A DNA stretch of 64,000 bases. Source: Arctopsyche grandis. Its lineage: Eukaryota > Arthropoda > Insecta > Trichoptera > Hydropsychidae. The notes under the pieces were generated by a model. The model was not told the origin of the DNA and did not search any database. It saw nothing but the letters and a program-made list of their open reading frames with translations. This document shows, piece by piece, positions 1 through 10,406 of this stretch. Made by a program: the position numbers and the translations under genes. Positions within the stretch are counted from its first letter, which is position 1. Every line of letters begins with the position of its first letter. The stretch spans positions 8,536,001 to 8,600,000 of the forward strand of contig NC_135365.1 of NCBI RefSeq assembly GCF_051622035.1. Reading direction: 5' to 3'.

Positions 1-150
1 CACCAACATTTCGAACTAAAATGGTTAAAAAAATTATACCACAATCAATATTCAATTGTATTAAGTAGGAATTTTAAGTGTCAACCACTAGTACACTCGG
101 ACATAAATATTTTAATAATAATAAATATTCAATCAAATACATTCAAAATA

Positions 151-156
151 TTTATT
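151..156 (-). terminator. Candidate polyadenylation signal of HTATSF1
   Basis: AATAAA on the minus strand, 7 nt beyond the stop codon; this would give a very short 3'UTR. Further signals may lie outside the window. Confidence 0.35.
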
Positions 157-162
157 AATCAC

Positions 163-1893
163 TTAATTTATAAATACATCATCATTTGATTTATCACTTT
201 TTTTACAATCATCTTCTGGTTCGTCATCATCGTCCAGTTCGTCTTTCTTGAGATCTTCATGTTCATCATCGTCCAGTTCGTCTTTCTCGAGATCTTCACG
301 TTCATCATCGTTCAGTTTGTCTTTCTCGAGATCTTCATGTTCATCTTCGTCCAATTCGTCTTTCTCGAGATCTTCATGTTCATCATCGTCCAGTTCGTCT
401 TTCTCGAGATACTCATGTTCATTGTCTAAGAATTTATCATCATTCAATTCTTCACTCTTTTTTTCGCCGACATCCTCCGTCTTATCTTTCTTCCCATCTT
501 CATCTTCGTCCCCTAAGAACTTATTCCACCCGTCCAACCTTTTATTTAGATCAGCGTCCGTCTCCTGCATTTTATACTTGGTCTTTCCGTCCCAGATTTG
601 AGCAGACAGTTGCCGTTTGCCGAACCATCTACCGTTGATCAATTGCACGACAGCTTCAGCCTCTTCAGGCTCCTTCATAACGACCTGAGCCACACCCTCA
701 GGGTGCCGGTCGTACAACATAACCTTCTTAACTTCTCCACACTTGGAACACTCCTCCCTCATATCCTGCTGATACTCCAAGATCAGATGGACTTCGTTGT
801 CAAACAAAGCCGGCTCGAATAGATTCTTGATTATAACAATTCGCTCATGCTTAGAGCGTTCTCCGCGCATCTTCTCCGGCCTCCAATCGAACAACCTCTC
901 CTGCATCTTCTTCAACTTTTCCTTGTCCTTCCTGCGTTTCTTCTTAGGCTTCAACGCCGGATTAAAATCACCCTTCATTTGAAACTGAGCCCTTTGGACT
1001 TTCATCTTATGATCCCGGACCACGTATCCATCTAATATATTCAAAGCCAAGTCAACAGACTCTACTCTTATATATGTACATAATGCATCACCTTTAAGCT
1101 GTTGAGAATTGGGCTTAGTATATAACTTTATCTTCATCCTTTGAGTGCTCGGGTCTTTCATTACCAATCCACATTTTTGCATTATATCAACAAACTCCTC
1201 TTCGGTTATGTCTAAAGGTAAGTTGGATACATAGACTTTAGTGTTTTGATCTTCGGCCAAATCAAACCATTTCGGGTCTTCTGGCTTCCTTTTAAGTGCC
1301 GCCTTTTCCTCAACAACCTCTTTCTTTTCAACCTTAGTGTCAGAGGTATTATCTACGAATCCGTATGACATCTGATACTGCGCTAAGAAGTCGTCGTCTA
1401 CTTTGGGAAACCACGCATTTTTTTCCTCGTCCCAAATATATACAGAGCCATCCTTATCAGTGTAAGTATGTTTATCACCGTCATGGCCATATTTTACGGC
1501 ATCATCGGATTTGGTATATTCAGTCCGTACTACCCATTGATTGCTAGTATTGCACCATACATATTCCTGCTTATTAGACGGGTCTGTATAGATGGCTATG
1601 TTATCTTCGTAATGTATATGTTCGGTATAATTATCAGTACTGGGATTTACGTTAACTGGTTCTGGAGTGTCGGCTATTGATTCAGTATCTAAATTAGATT
1701 CTAAAACGATGGGCTTTGGAGGGTCAGGTTTTGGTTTGGGTTTTAAATCATCACTGGTTGGAATTTCCTTTAAATTTTGCGGTGGCTCAACTTTTGAGGT
1801 TATGTTTGGTTTGACCTCACTTTGGGTGAGTTTTTCCGATGTTTCTTCGGAAAGTTTGATCTTAAATCCTATCTTGAACTTCTTTTCCGTCAT
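163..1893 (-). CDS. HTATSF1: HTATSF1/TatSF1-type U2 snRNP splicing factor (barricade/Cus2 family)
   Basis: Single-exon ORF of 576 codons; the ATG is at 1891-1893. Family members bind U2 snRNP (SF3B1) in the nucleus and assist branch-site recognition and transcription-coupled splicing. Seen here: an acidic/proline-rich N-terminus; two short aromatic segments (about residues 98-122 and 141-163) resembling the N-terminal repeats of this family; RRM1 at about 217-306 (YVSNLPLDIT); a Lys/Arg-rich linker at about 315-335; and a second RRM at about 351-436. The latter carries GRWFGKRQL, the R-x-F signature of a U2AF-homology motif. The C-terminus is strongly acidic and includes five 13-residue repeats. 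Absence of introns is notable next to its intron-rich neighbours but the frame is fully intact, so a retrocopy would have to be recent. Drosophila orthologue: barricade. Family assignment is secure; orthology is inferred. Confidence 0.9.
   Translation of the reverse strand: MTEKKFKIGFKIKLSEETSEKLTQSEVKPNITSKVEPPQNLKEIPTSDDLKPKPKPDPPKPIVLESNLDTESIADTPEPVNVNPSTDNYTEHIHYEDNIAIYTDPSNKQEYVWCNTSNQWVVRTEYTKSDDAVKYGHDGDKHTYTDKDGSVYIWDEEKNAWFPKVDDDFLAQYQMSYGFVDNTSDTKVEKKEVVEEKAALKRKPEDPKWFDLAEDQNTKVYVSNLPLDITEEEFVDIMQKCGLVMKDPSTQRMKIKLYTKPNSQQLKGDALCTYIRVESVDLALNILDGYVVRDHKMKVQRAQFQMKGDFNPALKPKKKRRKDKEKLKKMQERLFDWRPEKMRGERSKHERIVIIKNLFEPALFDNEVHLILEYQQDMREECSKCGEVKKVMLYDRHPEGVAQVVMKEPEEAEAVVQLINGRWFGKRQLSAQIWDGKTKYKMQETDADLNKRLDGWNKFLGDEDEDGKKDKTEDVGEKKSEELNDDKFLDNEHEYLEKDELDDDEHEDLEKDELDEDEHEDLEKDKLNDDEREDLEKDELDDDEHEDLKKDELDDDDEPEDDCKKSDKSNDDVFIN
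226..420 (-). repeat. 39-bp tandem repeat coding an acidic 13-residue repeat in HTATSF1
   Basis: Five in-frame copies of a 39-nt unit encode EHEDLEKDELDDD-like repeats (about residues 492-556). Copies differ by a few substitutions (EYLEK, DKLNDD, EREDL, DLKKD), so the array is expanded but diverging. Acidic tails are typical of the family; the regular 13-residue period looks lineage-specific. Confidence 0.9.
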
Positions 1894-3255
1894 TTCAATG
1901 CGGAATTGTGGTCATAAAGCGAAAGTCAAGACATGATAACCACCCGAAACGAAACGTCAAAACTTACTTTCGACCATAACGTTCAATTGTTCGACCATGG
2001 TCTGTGGGGACGCTTTTGGATTCTCATTGCGTTTAAATGTATTTTTATTCAACTTTATGCATTAAGGATTCTAAATTAGATCAAATTTATGAAATTGACC
2101 ATTGCAAGGACTGTTCAACACGTTTTTTAAATATTTTTTAACAAAATTAAAGCTAATTTTTTAAAATGATCCATCAATTTAAATATAGTAGTGAAGCTTA
2201 TCAGAGTTGTACAAAAATCTAAATATTATTTATTTGTGAAAATGAACATAAATACAGTGGCGGTTCATCGAAAATTTTTTTGCAAGCACTACATGTACTC
2301 ATCTATAAACATCCAGTTATAAAGAGAGATTGGAGTTCTGATGTATGCATATCAAAACTCGGTAATCTTCAAAGAAGATTTTATTCACTGTTTATTACAA
2401 GTATTATATTTGTAAATACGAATCATTATTTCAGGAGGGGGTGATTAGTAATGTGAGCTCGTTGAAGTGGCTGGTTGAACTGAACTGAAGAGTAGATCTC
2501 GTAAACGAGTATATAAATGTGTAGATTTTGATATTGATGACATCTTTTATTAGTCATCGGAGGGGTACTGTGGATATGATATGGTCCTCGATACATTTCT
2601 TTGAGGCATTTGAGGTCATCATTGGACACGTGTGCGATATCACAATTTGTACCTACAGTTTTATAATGAAGATTTGTGACACGTTACTCATGCTAATTCT
2701 AATTCCCTACACGTCTATAGATTCTTTATACAAAAACCGGCTTGGTTGGGGTGCTGCAGTACTTCATCCCCTTTTCATGAGTCGGCCTTACGGTTTACAA
2801 TGTAGCATAAAATCTTTGTAACTAAGACTAAGGAAAACGTTAAACAATAGATAGTTCAATCAAATTGTAAGAATTTTGCACAATTCATTTGTAACTTTTA
2901 TAGAAATTAATTTTTTGAGGTGGTTGAAAATGGTTTTATATACTTTCTGTATATTATTACTCGTACTTATGCATTTATCAACACGTTTAAACGAATAAAA
3001 AGCCTATTTTGCAATAAATAGGTTGACCTTGACAATTATGATCATGACCTAGTTACATTGATATAACTATTCCACTTTGACAGTACGTTTCCTGTCATCG
3101 ATTCCGCAAATCGCCAATTTATTCAAACTAGACAGTAAATATTACAATATTACATCGATACTTTACACAGCTTCAACATTGATAGCAAATCAATAGTCTT
3201 TTGATATTAATTTCTATTAAATCAATACCTAACCTATCATTTTACAGCTCCAACG
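1894..3255. other. Intergenic region between divergent HTATSF1 and NUDT14
   Basis: The two genes point away from each other, so both promoters should lie here. An acceptor-like TTTTACAG ends at 3247, just before the NUDT14 ATG, so NUDT14 may have a 5'UTR intron. A lone hAT-like end (CAGTGGCGGTTC) occurs at about 2259 without a visible partner. No TATA box or other gene is supported; the middle is AT-rich. Confidence 0.4.
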
Positions 3256-5273
3256 ATGCAAGACCTTCAAAATGTCTACGTCTCTCCATTACCTGACTCT
3301 CCATACGTGAAACCGTTCAGACTGAATTACCAACAAAACGGAATGGTCAAAAATTGGGACCTTCTAGAAGTCCACGACAGCGTAGCAATAATAATTTACA
3401 ACTTAACTAGAAATAAGCTTGTAATGGTCAAACAATTTAGACCCGGTATTATTATATTCAATTATTATTCGTTATTGAATTATTGATACATGTTTTATAT
3501 GCTTGAATAAATTTTCAGCTGTTTATTACAGCTCCGTGCCGAGAGTCGACAAGCAAGACGGCACGATAGACACTGAGAAATATCCCGCATCGCTAGGAAT
3601 AACTTTAGAATTGTGTGCCGGGATCATCGATAAGGATAAGTCTTGGGACGAGATAGCTCAAGAAGAGGTGTTGGAAGAGTGCGGATACAACGTGCCAGCC
3701 GATAGTCTGGAATTCGTTATGAAATACAGGTAGTTGCACATTATTCACCGTTCAATTGATTTGTTGACTTTAATGTTTCGTTTTATTTTAGATCTGGAGT
3801 TGGAACTTCTGGCTCTTTGCAAGCTTTGTACTACTGTGAAGTAAACGACGGTCAAAAAGTCAATCAAGGTAATGACGAGTGTTGTCACGATGTAAACCAG
3901 TCAGTGTAGATTTGGATTCAAATTTAAGTTAGACGGTGTAAGTTTTCCATTGATACTTCTTCCTAGTTTTGCTCAATACTCATCTGGGATCTGGCTACAC
4001 TCCTTTGACAGCATCTAGAGATGATCCCGCCAGTTCTTTGATTTGATCTGACTGGTCTGGTCTTTTCCCTGAACTGATCTGGTGACTAATAGCTTCATAT
4101 TCTTCCTGGTAATATATCCTAAGTAGGAAATAATCCTTTTTATACATACTGTGGAGTCTCTGAAACTGCCAACTCTTTGAGGATGGAGACGTTCGTGCGT
4201 TTTGTCATCTACGGAATGTGAAAAATCTGCCTCCAGCCTATTTCAAAGGCATCTTACATGTCCCCATCTACATATATTTCCATACAATGCAATTAAGATC
4301 ATCAGACAGATTTTTTTATTTTCCTCACTATATATAGAACAGTTTTTTCATATCTTTGTCAAATTGATCATTTCCGCTTTTGCCATTCTTATTCTTCTGC
4401 AGGTTTCTGATTGACATCCTCTTTCTCTTGAGATTAAAGCACCTAGGTTGATAAAATCGTTGACTTCCTCATAGCATCAGACTTCATGAGACTAATGAAG
4501 AGGATTTTTGTTTATCTCTAGAGCTAGACCCAAGTGTTTACTCTCTATTTCTATTCTACAAAATACATAGTTCATGAATTTAATCCTCATTGCTGGCCAT
4601 CTTATATTGGAAATCTTTCTGCCGCCTATAATTATGCCTAAAAGCACTCTTCTCATTATGTATATAAAAAATATCAGAAGTATGCATGCTTAGATACAAA
4701 AGTCAACAGTATAGCTTGGTGCTAACGTTGATGCTAACCACCGAGAGGTTGCCGAGTTCGAGCTCTGGGTTGACCTGGATTGAAAAGAATTTATTCCGAG
4801 TATATCTGCAGTACTGCTGGTGAGACTTAGATATTTTTGACTCCGAGTCGATCGTTTCCTACCAGAGTTTGCTAATATATCTGATTTCATTGTTGAAACG
4901 GCTCATCATCAAATTGACAAAAACAATCCTACTTACTATTTGAAAACGATTTCAAATTTATATACGTACAAGTTTAATACTATAGGTGTCGCTCAGGGTC
5001 ACCATGGAAAGCTTTTAGCTATCCAAATTATCAGTGTACTGGTTTGCATTCATTGAATACATTTATTAAAGTTTGATAGCAATATAAACAAAAAGTCTTT
5101 CATCAGGTGGCGGAGTCGACGATGAAGTTATAGACGTCATAGAAATGAGCATAGAAGAAGCCGAAGGTATTCTGAGCTCGAACGGCCCTCACAGTTGTCC
5201 TCCGAGCTTCCTCTTCGGCCTCACCTGGTTCATGATGAACAAAGCGCCGAAACTGAGATCGGCGAAATGTTGA
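3256..5273 (+). CDS. NUDT14: NUDT14-type UDP-sugar pyrophosphatase (Nudix hydrolase), 4 exons
   Basis: Exons 3256-3445, 3519-3729, 3792-3868 and 5107-5273 join in phase to 214 codons plus TGA (human NUDT14 has 222 residues). The family hydrolyses UDP-glucose and ADP-sugars in the cytosol. Diagnostic stretches are the N-terminal LNYQQNGMVKNWD, HDSVAIII, VKQFRPAVY, and the Nudix box at residues 98-120 (GIIDKDKS...EEVLEECGY). Glu113, Glu116 and Glu117 of the metal site are present. The canonical box Arg is Glu112 and the first box Glu is Lys104; the vertebrate family also deviates at these sites. The 1.24-kb third intron holds a SINE. The gene is convergent with DDB1. Confidence 0.9.
4705..4965 (+). 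mobile_element. tRNA-derived SINE copy (family S1), in NUDT14 intron 3
   Basis: Shows the family landmarks in order: an A-box-like AGCTTGGTGCTAACG, a B-box-like GAGTTCGAGCTC, the GGTTGACCTGGATTGAAA block, then the CGATCGTTTCCTA...GTTTGCTAATATATCTGATTTCATTG body. At least nine copies of this family occur in the window; the head resembles a tRNA promoter, so it is a Pol III SINE rather than a tRNA gene. Confidence 0.8.
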
Positions 5274-5465
5274 CCGTAGCGGCAAACTACCCCTTTTTTT
5301 TCCATACAGATCAAAGTTCGGTAGAGAAATTAAAAAAAAGAACATTGCTGTTTTTCCAAAATATATTATAATTAAAAATACTTTTATTATTAGCAGTATA
5401 GTTTTCATTATTTATGACTTGATTTTCAATATTCTACGAAACACGTATGTTAATCCTATCGAGTC

Positions 5466-5559
5466 GTCTCCGTCGTGCGGTCGTAAACCAGTCTTGCCTT
5501 CAATACACTCAACGATACCGCACACTATAAATTTAAGTTTAGAACCGCACGACGGAGAC
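5466..5559. mobile_element. Mini foldback element with 16-bp perfect terminal inverted repeats
   Basis: GTCTCCGTCGTGCGGT at 5466-5481 is the exact reverse complement of 5544-5559, and similarity extends to TAAAC after a 2-nt mismatch. The loop is about 62 nt. It stands out by GC content from its AT-rich surroundings. Either a very small MITE or a structured 3'UTR element of NUDT14. Confidence 0.55.
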
Positions 5560-6150
5560 TTAAGAATATAATAAAAATTACACAAAAAGAACATTTATAA
5601 ATAAAAAATTTCCCGTTTTATAAACGTCAATAAAACATAAAATATTTGGTTACTGAATTTTACTCCCCACAAGCAAATTAAAACAGACAATATTTTTGCA
5701 TACAGCGATAAATTACAAATTTGAAGGCTTCGGCTTCAATTACAAAGCCTAATCCTAATAAATCAAACCTTAACCACCAGCTGATGGCTCGAGTCCAATT
5801 ATGGACTCATCTGACACAAATCGCTTATTACATTATAAACTTGTTTTCATTTCGTGTTCGCTACATTGTAAACACAAACACATAGATATATTGTCATAAC
5901 TTAGCAAAACTAAAAATGTCTTACGGGTGTGTTTGTCGATTTCGACATACGTTACAAGATATGACAGTCTTATCTATGCCACTATTTATGCGAATAACAT
6001 TCAAGTTTTACTTTTATGTTAAAAATCAGACTACTCTCATGTTTATCGATCCAGAATCGGTTTTAAAATATGTACATTATATTTAGAATAAATGCGCGCA
6101 ACGCTGAAGGTACGATCAAATTAACTATTCTGCACATAAATGTTATAAAA

Positions 6151-6156
6151 TTTATT
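6151..6156 (-). terminator. Candidate polyadenylation signal of DDB1
   Basis: AATAAA on the minus strand, 58 nt downstream of the DDB1 stop codon. Confidence 0.5.
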
Positions 6157-6213
6157 TTTTTCTCAATTTTGAACATTAGGATTTCTTTTGTGAATTAAAT
6201 ATTGCAATTATTC

Positions 6214-9200
6214 TTAATGTATTCTCGTTAGATCTTCCACAACTTTAATCAAATCATCCACGGTCGCCTCTCGTATCATTCCACTCCCGTCGTCAATCTG
6301 CAATTGTAATAATTACGTTGATAATAAAATAAATAGTAAGTATTATTATTTTCATTGATTTCAATACCTGTATTCCTTGCACCGTCTCCGCCATAGTTTC
6401 CCTGCTGAGATCCAAAAAGCTTTCGATGAGATCGCCGTCGATGAAACCGTCGGCTAGCTCCGTCTTTATATCAGTATTGAAGCTTCTCCAGAACGAGTGT
6501 GATATTTTACCGACGCTTTTGATCGAACGTGTGAGCCGTCCTTCCAAAGCGTGCAGAAATTCGAATAGATTAGGAGGAATTTGCGTTACGAGACCTATGG
6601 ATGATTGAATGAAGCATAAATTAACATTTCATTTCCTCACCGATACTATGCATCGGAGACTGTATTATATTTGGGTACGATTTAACTGTACAAATACTTT
6701 GTATCTTAAAATACACATTTATTTTATAGAATGGATGTTTAAATTGTTCCCATCATATTTTACCTATAGCTCCCGATACAGTTGCAAACAGTACGGTGTT
6801 TGTGGTAGGAGTGCTAGTATCGGCAGAGGAGTGATGCATTACTAATGATCCTCGTCTGAACACATTAATCAGATCGCCGACGTGGAATTGGCCCATTTCG
6901 TTCATTTGCTGTCTTTCTTCATCGGTCGTTGCCGCACTGTAAATATAACGGATACATTTATTCGCAATTCTTTTAGAGCTATTAGAATGATAATTTGGAT
7001 CTACATATTGTGCGATTCAAATAATAGCATGGTTTGTTCGATAACTTACCCATCTTTCTGACAGACGAATAGATTGAAACTGTTTTCGGCGCCGAGGAAA
7101 GTATCGTCGTCCAAAATCTCTACTGAAGTGACCCAATTCGGCGTATAATCACGTGCTATCTCCTCGAAACTACCTTCCATCTAAAATTCGAAACCAAAAA
7201 CATAAAATAACAATCTGATTTCATTAGAAAAATAATATATTTATAGGTTCTGGGTAAATTCTTCGAAATCAATTGGTCGAAGCGAGTTACTCGAATGGCA
7301 ATTTATCGAAGCGCGAGTCATTCGATCGACAAAATGTTCGAATGTGAATTATTACGTTGACAAAAAAATCATATTTTAAAACAAAATATGATTTTTTTAT
7401 GGTGTTGCTTTTTTCTAACTGATTTGTTTCATACTTAATGATTGGAAAATCAATGTCAATATATTTACATTATTGATGCAACAAAAAATATGATAAATAT
7501 ATAAAAAAAAACTCTGTACCTTTATAAATTCCTAAATGCTACATGGTTTTATTGCGTTTGTATATCATAGTTTTATTACGTTTGTATACCAACGCGTAAG
7601 TCTAGTCATGGCACGTATAAAAAAATTTACAACACAGTGATACAAGGCGTACACAAAGACACACTAAGATGCATGTTTTGTCCAGACTAACGAACAGACT
7701 CAGATAAACATGGCATGCACTGAGACACAAGCGTTCGGTCATTTGCGGAACAAAGAGACACATCCACTCGAAGGCCATCAATGAAAACACTCCAGGGGGT
7801 GAGTTTTGCCAAGGATCGCGATGGCATAGATTAGGTGTACTAGCGGTTTTTTTCACATATATGGAACTATATCTGCACATTTATAAACAATTCTGAACTA
7901 AGGCAGTAGTAAAAGATTTACATTTATATTAAAAACAAGAAACATACACATGAGCAGGTATATACGAAAGTAGCATAAGTCCACTTTTCTTCATTTCGAG
8001 AAATATCTCGCAAAAAATTAAATATAATGATTTGCGTTTAACAATATTTAAAAATATTGGTAGCCTGTAATACGTTTATTCTATTTTTCCGAGATTCCGA
8101 GAATTAAAATAAGTGATAACAATTTCTGAGTTAATTCAAACAGAAATAGTGTTTTTGAAACTGAAAATTGGACTTCCACCGTTTCTATCGGTTTTTTTTG
8201 CATATAAAAAACAATCTAAAAAAAAAAAAACCATGTGTTGCGCACCACTATGTGTCTGCAACTATAATGTTAATACAACATCTGTTGATATAGTGTCGAA
8301 AAATAATTAATCAACAGTGAGGCATATAATTAAACGGTAATTGGATTATTAGTCACATTGCGGTGGTCACAGACAATTTTTGCCATTAAAATCGCGAATA
8401 ACCAATATTTAGCACTCAAGTTCTCGTTAGTATGATGGACTTTTCAGCTGCCAGATGTTCTGTTATAGGGATTTCAGTGACTTTGTGACCAATAATCACC
8501 GAACCAATTAAACAGTTTGAAACTTGACTAACAGTACACATTCGATAAATACGTCTCTCGAACAAATGCGTTTCGAAGAAAACGTCCCCAGTAGAAAGAA
8601 CAGCATTCGACGAATAGATTTCGAAAAACTTCCCGGATACCATATTTATACATACCTGTTTATATTGCAAAAGCGTCATAGACCGCATAATATCACCGAT
8701 CAGTATAAAATCTCCTTTGACTTTCAGATATAACACCATAATATTATTAAAATGACTACACTCCAAGCGAAGTTCCCTTTCCGAGGTCCACTCGAACAAA
8801 CGAACCTAAGAAACGATTACATATAATAAATATAAAACCATACATGTAATATATAATAATAATAAACAAAAAACAAACAGTGCTGTTTATAGACGCTGCG
8901 AGTTTTCCGTTGAACTCGACTAAGCTATAGCAAGCGCCTTTGATTTCCTTCTCGGCGACTTGGGTCAGCCTGCCTTCAGACCAGTGAAGGAGCAGAATGC
9001 GACCCTGCTTCGGCTCCGGTTCGTCAGGGTTGACGACGGCCGTGCCAACAGCATAATAGTGGTTGGGATCGTCGCCCAATTTGCAAGACACCAAAGACAT
9101 GGCGTACTCGCTCGGTATCATCTGATGTGCGTGCAATACTAAAATAAACGAATTGTTATGAAGGATACATTTGTTTCCGATAATCAATTTGTCAATTCAA

Positions 9201-10364
9201 ATGTATACCTTCGAAGGTATGATCGTCGATAATAAGAAGATTGTGAATCTCTTGCTCTGTGCCGGGTTGCAACGGCTTCGGACACGGAGGCACAAGTCCA
9301 GCCGCACTGCTCGAAGAGTTGCTCATCGTCGAAGCAGACGCCCTAGCGACGGAACTACCACCTCCACCGTCCAATATATCCAGACGCATCGTTATAACTC
9401 CAAAAGTCTAAAAACAAACCGAACATACGTTACAAAGAAGCCTCAATCATACTAAAACACGAGCCACCGACTACGACTGAACCTTAGACGCCTCCTGGTA
9501 AGCTATCCTCCTCGGCGTTTCGCCCAACGGCACAGTTCTAATGTGCAATTTTTGTATTTCATCTATCGTGCCGATAGTAACTGTACTTTCCGTCGCCAGA
9601 GCGAGACTGAAAACCCAATTCAATTCAGTACATACATATATATAATCAATTTATATAACAACGCTAAATCAACTAAACACACCTGTCTGGGTAGGCTTGA
9701 GCGTTCAGCGAACACATGTGAGCCACTTCTTTTAAATTTACATTCGAAAACACGAGCTTATGATTAGACGAGTAGATTACGGTCGGTCTGTCCGAGCATG
9801 CGAAGACATTTGTCATCGATAAAGATCTGAAAGTGAGATGAAATTACGTTTTAAATCAGATTTCAACAGTTACGAACACATTTTTCAACGGATTAAAAGT
9901 ACCTGAACGTCTTCAGCACCGTCGGTTGGGTTCCTAGCGTGACTTTCTTCTTCTGCGACAGCGTACCGTCTTGCAAGTTCAACGTAAAGTAAAACATAGA
10001 CCCGTCGCCGAGAGCGCACAATAAATAACAGCTGCTTTCTAGTACGCAGATCAACAACGACCGAGGAATTATTTCTAAAATAATAATAACACAATCACAT
10101 CACGCTATAAATTACAAATGAACCGATGAAACACAACTTTACTAACCTCCCATCAATTTTTCAGTGTGAGTGTGTTCCAAATCGGGCACGCTGAGAATCC
10201 TGACAGATATATCGGTCCAAAGACCGACTCCAACGAGGTTAGATAAGCCCGTCTTTTCCTCGACGGGACTCAGGTCGATGCACGCGACTTCCTCGTCCAT
10301 ACAAACGTGTCTAAAAATATACGTATAAATAAATGATAGTTTCCGATGCTTGTATATTAGTGTT

Positions 10365-10406
<42 letters not shown>

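Larger units (their letters stand above)
5274..6213. other. Convergent 3'UTR/intergenic region between NUDT14 and DDB1
   Basis: AT-rich. Possible NUDT14 poly(A) signals (AATAAA) at 5600 and 5629; a compact inverted-repeat element lies before them at 5466-5559. The rest shows no coding signal. Confidence 0.5.
7181..8655. other. DDB1 intron 18 (1.5 kb)
   Basis: AT-rich. Contains a perfect 16-bp-stem hairpin (7362-7398) and a dispersed repeat (8330-8462) whose reverse complement is at about 26.2 kb. The piece at 8050-8095 resembles 33026-33070. No coding sequence supported. Confidence 0.6.

Noticed and set aside
248..601. Ser-rich plus-strand ORF
   Set aside because: Antisense shadow of the acidic repeat of HTATSF1.
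2259..2275. hAT end CAGTGGCGGTTC (and a similar CAGCGGCGGTTT near 33169)
   Set aside because: No partner terminus or target duplication found, so not annotated as elements.
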